Positions 34,945-38,840 of a stretch of 38,840 nt of DNA are shown one piece after another. Each line of letters opens with the position of its first letter. Position 1 is the first letter of the stretch. The notes under the pieces are model-generated. The model searched no databases. It had not been told where the DNA came from and saw nothing but the letters and a program-made list of their open reading frames with translations. The translations under genes were made by a program, and so were the position numbers. This DNA is from Actinomycetota bacterium (GTDB lineage Bacteria; Actinomycetota; Acidimicrobiia; Acidimicrobiales; Ilumatobacteraceae): assembly GCA_016870215.1 (NCBI GenBank), contig VGCD01000017.1, positions 1 through 38,840 of the forward strand, read 5' to 3'.

Positions 34945-36165
34945 TCAGGCGAGCGAGCCGCGATGCGCCCGACGCGCTGCCGCAAGCAATGCCGCCGACA
35001 CGAACGAGCTGATGCCAGCCAGAGTCATTGATGCGAGCGGACTGCCAGTCACATCATTCAATTGACCAGCGATGATTGGTGCTACTCCGGAACCGATGCT
35101 GTAGATGAATGCCATCGCACCCATCAGCGAACCAAAATCGTCTGGTGGAAGAAGCTCCCGCGAGACCATGCCGTCAAGAGCTGACAATGCACCAATCGCC
35201 GCACCGGCTACGACGACGTAGACGATGGCAATTGCAACGTTCCCGCTTCCAAGAATGACGAGGCACGACACCCCCACCACCACTCGAGAAACACCAAGCA
35301 ACCTCCACGCATCGGAGCGCTCGACTAGTCGTGGCAAGGGCAAACGACCAGCCAGTTGAAACACCCCACGTAAGCCTGCAAGTGACGCAGCAGTGGCAGC
35401 AGTGAGACCGGCCCACTTCATGGTGGGAACCTGAAACACCAGAAGTACCGACACACCGATGCTCGTGGTGAACGATGCAGCAATGTTGAGGCGTATGGCC
35501 CGATGCCCTAGTGCATAACGAATGGCTGCGAGCAAACCCGATGAACGTTGCTGAACATGAGTGGCGCGCATGTTCCGCGTGGCAAACGCAGTGATGGCGT
35601 ATGCGCCAGCAGCAATGATCGCCGGAATAACCACGGCTTGACGCCAACCCAACGTGTCTCGCATTACTTCAGTGAGAGGAATCGCAATGGGAGATGACAA
35701 GGCTCCCCAGATGGTGATGCGTGTGATGGTCCTGATTGGGTCATCGGGGAACAGTCGCACCGCAACTGCTTGAGTCATCGCATAGAACGCAGATGCACCC
35801 ATCAACCCCCCACCGAGACTGAACGCCATCACAAACAACACCGGCGAATGTGTTGCCGCAGACAATGCATAGAGCATGCAGCCGAGCGGTCCGACGGCAA
35901 TGAACACAGCGAATGGTCCTCGTACATCGAGACGACGACCTGCGAACACTGCAAATACTCCGGTGAGAATGTTCGCGGCGCCATAAGCGAACCCAAGTAC
36001 GCCAAGACCGACTCCGAGATCATCACCGACATCGTCGATGATGACACCAAACCCATAAAACCAAGACCCGTACACGAGCACGGCCAGCATGCCCAACACG
36101 TCGAGGCGCCAGTGCCTCCAGAGCCATCTGCTGCTTGTGGGCAGCGTTACTTCAGTTGGCTGCAC
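34945..36165 (-). CDS. MFS transporter (catabolic block)
   Basis: A 406-residue, twelve-helix major facilitator protein. The first helix DVLGMLAVLVYGSWFYGFGVII is followed by GVLGFAYGAANILTGVFAVFAGRRLDVRG, where the A-G-R-R-L-D-x-R-G loop corresponds to the G-x-L-x-D-R-x-G signature. A second related loop appears at RLPLPRLVERSD after helix 8. The N-terminal hydrophilic region is short if the GTG at 36165 is used, which overlaps the SRPBCC gene by 14 nt; GTG 36216 would overlap by 65 nt. Position inside the operon suggests import (or export) of the compound degraded by the neighbours; the substrate is not identifiable. Confidence 0.85.
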   Translation of the reverse strand: MQPTEVTLPTSSRWLWRHWRLDVLGMLAVLVYGSWFYGFGVIIDDVGDDLGVGLGVLGFAYGAANILTGVFAVFAGRRLDVRGPFAVFIAVGPLGCMLYALSAATHSPVLFVMAFSLGGGLMGASAFYAMTQAVAVRLFPDDPIRTITRITIWGALSSPIAIPLTEVMRDTLGWRQAVVIPAIIAAGAYAITAFATRNMRATHVQQRSSGLLAAIRYALGHRAIRLNIAASFTTSIGVSVLLVFQVPTMKWAGLTAATAASLAGLRGVFQLAGRLPLPRLVERSDAWRLLGVSRVVVGVSCLVILGSGNVAIAIVYVVVAGAAIGALSALDGMVSRELLPPDDFGSLMGAMAFIYSIGSGVAPIIAGQLNDVTGSPLASMTLAGISSFVSAALLAAARRAHRGSLA

Positions 36166-36613
36166 GGACGAGAGCGTCGAGAGTCTTTTCCATGTTTGCT
36201 GCGTTGTGGGATGCACGATCCTTGACGCCGCTCACCACTCCGCCCAGCCACGCTGCGACGCGACTTCGATGGTCAACCCAAGAATGCGTCACGCGAACAC
36301 CGGTGGATGTCGGTTCGATTTCATAGACCCAATCACACCACTTCGACTTCCCCACAATCAGAGAAAAGGCAAACTCTCGTGGCTCGTCACATCGAATGAC
36401 TTCGACAGTGGTGCTCCAACTGCGCTTGCCATTCTTGTTGCGACCCTTGAAGCGCACGCCAACAGCAGGCTGTGTCGCATTGATCCATTCACCGCCCCGG
36501 TTCTCAGGCGACCACTCGCCCATTCGAGGAAGATCAGTGACGAGTCCCCACATGGTTTCAGCGGAACAAGTGACGTCGCGCGACACGCTCACTATTTTGT
36601 TCACGTTGCTCAT
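36152..36613 (-). CDS. SRPBCC (START-like) family protein
   Basis: A 153-residue helix-grip protein of the polyketide cyclase/dehydrase type, which binds hydrophobic ligands in a deep cavity. Features are the N-terminal strand VSVSRDVTCSAETMWGLVTDLPRMGEWSPEN (in parts: A-x-x-M-W-x-L-x-T-D-L and W-S-P-E), the middle GVRFKGRNKNGKRSWSTTVEV and the long C-terminal helix. ATG 36613 overlaps the acyl-CoA dehydrogenase stop (ATGA). Such proteins are common beside acyl-CoA and sterol-type genes, where they may carry or modify a lipid. No catalytic residue can be assigned. Confidence 0.82.
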   Translation of the reverse strand: MSNVNKIVSVSRDVTCSAETMWGLVTDLPRMGEWSPENRGGEWINATQPAVGVRFKGRNKNGKRSWSTTVEVIRCDEPREFAFSLIVGKSKWCDWVYEIEPTSTGVRVTHSWVDHRSRVAAWLGGVVSGVKDRASHNAANMEKTLDALVRAAN

Positions 36614-37929
36614 GCTGGCCCCGAGAACATGGTGCCTGGTGATGGCTTCCATTCAGGAGTTGGTTCACCTTCGTACCGCGCGATTTCCGTACGACCAACC
36701 ACGTGCCAGTGAACTTCGTCTGGGCCGTCAGCGAAGCGCAAGGTGCGCTGGCTCGCATAAATACGTGCCAGCGGAGTCCAATGTGAAATACCAGTGGCAC
36801 CAAACATCTGAATGGCCTCGTCGACGATCTTGCACACGCGCTCTGGCACCATCGCCTTCACCGCGCTCACCCACACTCGCGCTTCGGCATTGCCCATGGT
36901 GTCCATGGCTTTTGCGGCGCGTAATACCATGAGACGCATCGCTTCGATTTCGATTCGTGCCTTCGCTATGACTTCGGGGTTCTTTCCGATTCGCGCAATC
37001 GGCTTTCCGAATGCTTCACGACTGAGTCCGCGTCGAATGGCAAGTTCCAAAGCACGCTCTGCCGCGCCAATGGATCGCATGCAGTGATGGATGCGCCCTG
37101 GTCCGAGACGAACTTGTGAGATTTCAAAGCCGCGACCTTCACCCAGCAACACGTTGTCCTTCGGTACTCGAACGTCTTTGAATTCAATGTGCATGTGTCC
37201 GTGCGGGGCATCATCTTCACCGAACACTTCCATCGCCCCTAGAATGCGGATACCAGGAGTGTCCATGGGAATCAGAATTTGTGAGTGACGACGATTGGGT
37301 GGTCCGTCAGGACTGGTCAACACCATCGTGATGAGTACCTTGCAACGCGGATCTCCCGCACCAGAGGTCCAATACTTCTGACCGTTGATGACCCATTCGT
37401 CACCATCGAGCACCGCACGACACGAGATGTTTTTCGCATCAGAAGACGCCACATCTGGTTCGGTCATCGCGTAGGCCGACCTGATTTCACCGCGCAACAA
37501 CGGCTCAAGCCATTTCTTCTTTTGTTCCGGTGTGCCGACTCTCTCGAGCACTTCCATGTTGCCGGTGTCTGGAGCACTGCAGTTGAACACTTCCGAAGCA
37601 ATGGGGTTCTTACCCATTTCGACTGCGAGGTATGCGTAGTCGAGGTTGCTTAAGCCTTCTCCACTTTCGGCATTGGGCAAAAAGAAATTCCAGAGCCCGG
37701 CTTCCTTGGCCTTGTTCTTCAACTTCTCGAGTAACTCAAGTTGACCATCGCCGTAACCCCAATGATCAGCACGGCCTTCACCCAAACGGAAGAACTCTGC
37801 GGTGTGCGGTTCTATCTCGGAATTGATGAAGTTGACGACGGCTTCGTACAGCGGAATCGCTCGCGCAGACATCGCCAGATTGAGGCTGTCATCTGTGGTT
37901 GAGCCCGAATGCATTCCTGTTTTTGGCAT
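36610..37929 (-). CDS. Acyl-CoA dehydrogenase (ACAD10/11-like)
   Basis: A 439-residue flavoprotein that would introduce an alpha,beta double bond into an acyl-CoA. FAD and substrate motifs are AYAMTEPDVASSDA, GDEWVINGQKYWTSGAG, ILIPMDTPGIRI, MHIEFKDVRVPKDNVLLGEGRGFEI and the helical REAFGKPIARIGKNPEVIAKARIEIEAMRLMV. In place of the usual catalytic Glu motif it has RFADGPDEVHW, the Asp-containing variant of ACAD10/11 proteins that take 4-hydroxy or unusual acyl-CoAs. The ATG is at 37929; the stop overlaps the SRPBCC start by 4 nt. A 42-nt gap separates it from the upstream SDR. Confidence 0.9.
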   Translation of the reverse strand: MPKTGMHSGSTTDDSLNLAMSARAIPLYEAVVNFINSEIEPHTAEFFRLGEGRADHWGYGDGQLELLEKLKNKAKEAGLWNFFLPNAESGEGLSNLDYAYLAVEMGKNPIASEVFNCSAPDTGNMEVLERVGTPEQKKKWLEPLLRGEIRSAYAMTEPDVASSDAKNISCRAVLDGDEWVINGQKYWTSGAGDPRCKVLITMVLTSPDGPPNRRHSQILIPMDTPGIRILGAMEVFGEDDAPHGHMHIEFKDVRVPKDNVLLGEGRGFEISQVRLGPGRIHHCMRSIGAAERALELAIRRGLSREAFGKPIARIGKNPEVIAKARIEIEAMRLMVLRAAKAMDTMGNAEARVWVSAVKAMVPERVCKIVDEAIQMFGATGISHWTPLARIYASQRTLRFADGPDEVHWHVVGRTEIARYEGEPTPEWKPSPGTMFSGPA

Positions 37930-37971
37930 GTCGCCACAGTACCCCTGCGACGCTGATGCAGAGTAAGTGGA

Positions 37972-38840
37972 CTATCCGCGAGCGAACCCCAATGCATTGC
38001 GGCTCTGCAATCGCGCGAAGAACTCGGGCGTATATGCATCACGCGGGGTCGATCGAACTTCTTCGTCCAGAACATGTGCGTCATCTCCAACGAGAACTCG
38101 CCACTCGTCACGGCGCACTGCACCGAGCATGATTTCAGCTGCTTCCCGCGCAGACGTCGGAGCTGCATCGCGGAAGGCCTCACCCTGAGCGATGATTCCA
38201 ACGCGGATGTCTTCATCGCTCACACCAGACAGATCAAGTCCAGCACGACCGGCACGCACTCGGACTTGAGTCAACTGTTCCTCTGTCATCTCCTTTGGGT
38301 CAAAGCCGAGAATCTTTCCGGAGTTGATGACAATTGAAGTGCCGATGTGCCCTGGCATCACGACTGACACATGCACGTGTGGCGCATTCACTTGAAGGTC
38401 GGTGATGAGCGCTTCGGAAAAACCTTTCACGGCGAATTTCGCTGAGCTGTACGCGGAATGTGGCGTGTTGGGCCCGAGTGAAGCCCAAAAGCCATTCACT
38501 GAACTGGTGTTGACGATGTGGGCAACGTCAGCTTGCAGCAGCAGTGGCATGAATGCGCGCGTGTTGTAATACACGCCAAAAAAACACACTGTGAAAGTCT
38601 TGTCCCAGGACTCGCGATCTTCGTCATGTACGACACTTCCACCACCACCAATACCGGCGTTGTTGAACAGCACGTTCACATGAGGGCGCCACTTCGCAAC
38701 AGCGTCACGGAATGCGAGTACCTGCAGTTCGTCACTCACGTCGGCAATGAAGGACATCACTTCACCTTCAGAACCATCAGCTGCACACAGACCCACTGTT
38801 TCTGCAAGGTTGTCGCCCAAGACGTCACACGTGGCGACGT
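37972..38840 (-). CDS. SDR family oxidoreductase, partial (5' end beyond window)
   Basis: A minus-strand open frame that continues past the end of the window; the first visible residues (V-A-T-C-D-V-L-G-D-N-L) are the end of strand 2 and the cofactor-specificity loop, so about 30-40 residues including the glycine-rich motif are missing. NNAG is present (VLFNNAGIGG), the catalytic Ser is in NTSSVNGF and the Y-x-x-x-K pair is YSSAK. The end is longer than in classical SDRs, with a tail of about 90 residues after HIGTSIV that includes EAAEIMLGAVRRDEWRVLVGDDA, typical of SDRs acting on long acyl or retinol-like substrates. It is the first visible gene of the nine-gene block. Confidence 0.88.
   Translation of the reverse strand, partial: VATCDVLGDNLAETVGLCAADGSEGEVMSFIADVSDELQVLAFRDAVAKWRPHVNVLFNNAGIGGGGSVVHDEDRESWDKTFTVCFFGVYYNTRAFMPLLLQADVAHIVNTSSVNGFWASLGPNTPHSAYSSAKFAVKGFSEALITDLQVNAPHVHVSVVMPGHIGTSIVINSGKILGFDPKEMTEEQLTQVRVRAGRAGLDLSGVSDEDIRVGIIAQGEAFRDAAPTSAREAAEIMLGAVRRDEWRVLVGDDAHVLDEEVRSTPRDAYTPEFFARLQSRNALGFARG

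Overview
The window looks like a chromosomal segment of a mycothiol- and F420-using actinobacterium, most likely class Acidimicrobiia (Ilumatobacter-like aquatic lineages). The reasons are: lipoprotein signal peptides followed by Ser/Thr/Asp-rich linkers (CGGDDSSTDTT type), a mycothiol-dependent isomerase-type protein, an F420-dependent LLM oxidoreductase, an actinobacterial-type SerC, and many acyl-CoA/SDR genes. By eye the GC content is in the mid-50s. Coding density is very high, and many neighbours overlap by 1-14 nt. I saw no rRNA, tRNA, IS element, phage gene or CRISPR array.

Layout. 1-3819 (+): the tail of a probable thiamine pyrophosphokinase, a ThiB-ThiP-ThiQ thiamine ABC importer and a GNAT acetyltransferase. 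3832-6124 (-): a mycothiol-type isomerase coupled to a CopC-CopD fusion. 6170-9210 (-): a cobalamin riboswitch followed by a BtuF-BtuC-BtuD vitamin B12 importer. 9249-13801: amino-acid metabolism, with an aspartate-type aminotransferase (-) divergent from serC (+), a PAC2 protein (+) and the sulfhydrylase metY (-). 13917-16471 (+): a Nudix hydrolase, an MFS transporter and an EamA exporter. 16460-20343 (-): a TauE/SafE permease, an SDR and a form-II CoxL-like molybdenum hydroxylase large subunit without its partner subunits.

20443-26764 is the most interesting part. It holds a branched-chain amino acid (LIV-type) ABC system. The permeases and ATPases (livH-M-G-F plus a tandem GNAT) form a minus-strand operon. 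The binding protein is a separate plus-strand gene with its own promoter-like sequence, ribosome binding site and strong terminator. That binding protein appears to be circularly permuted: the C-terminal third of the family fold comes directly after the lipoprotein signal, ahead of the N-terminal two thirds. LivH carries a signal peptide and an extracytoplasmic Ig/transthyretin-like domain that ordinary LivH lacks. Two unusual architectures in one importer suggest a modified docking arrangement.

26840-30615: an EamA transporter (+) and a large secreted seven-repeat propeller protein (-). 30657-38840 (-): a tightly packed nine-gene block (SDR, acyl-CoA dehydrogenase, SRPBCC protein, MFS transporter, degenerate SDR, full SDR, SnoaL-like protein, F420-dependent oxidoreductase, acyl-CoA synthetase). 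It reads like an uptake-and-degradation operon for an unidentified lipid, steroid or terpenoid acid, and includes an SDR-like protein that has lost its cofactor-binding half and its catalytic lysine.
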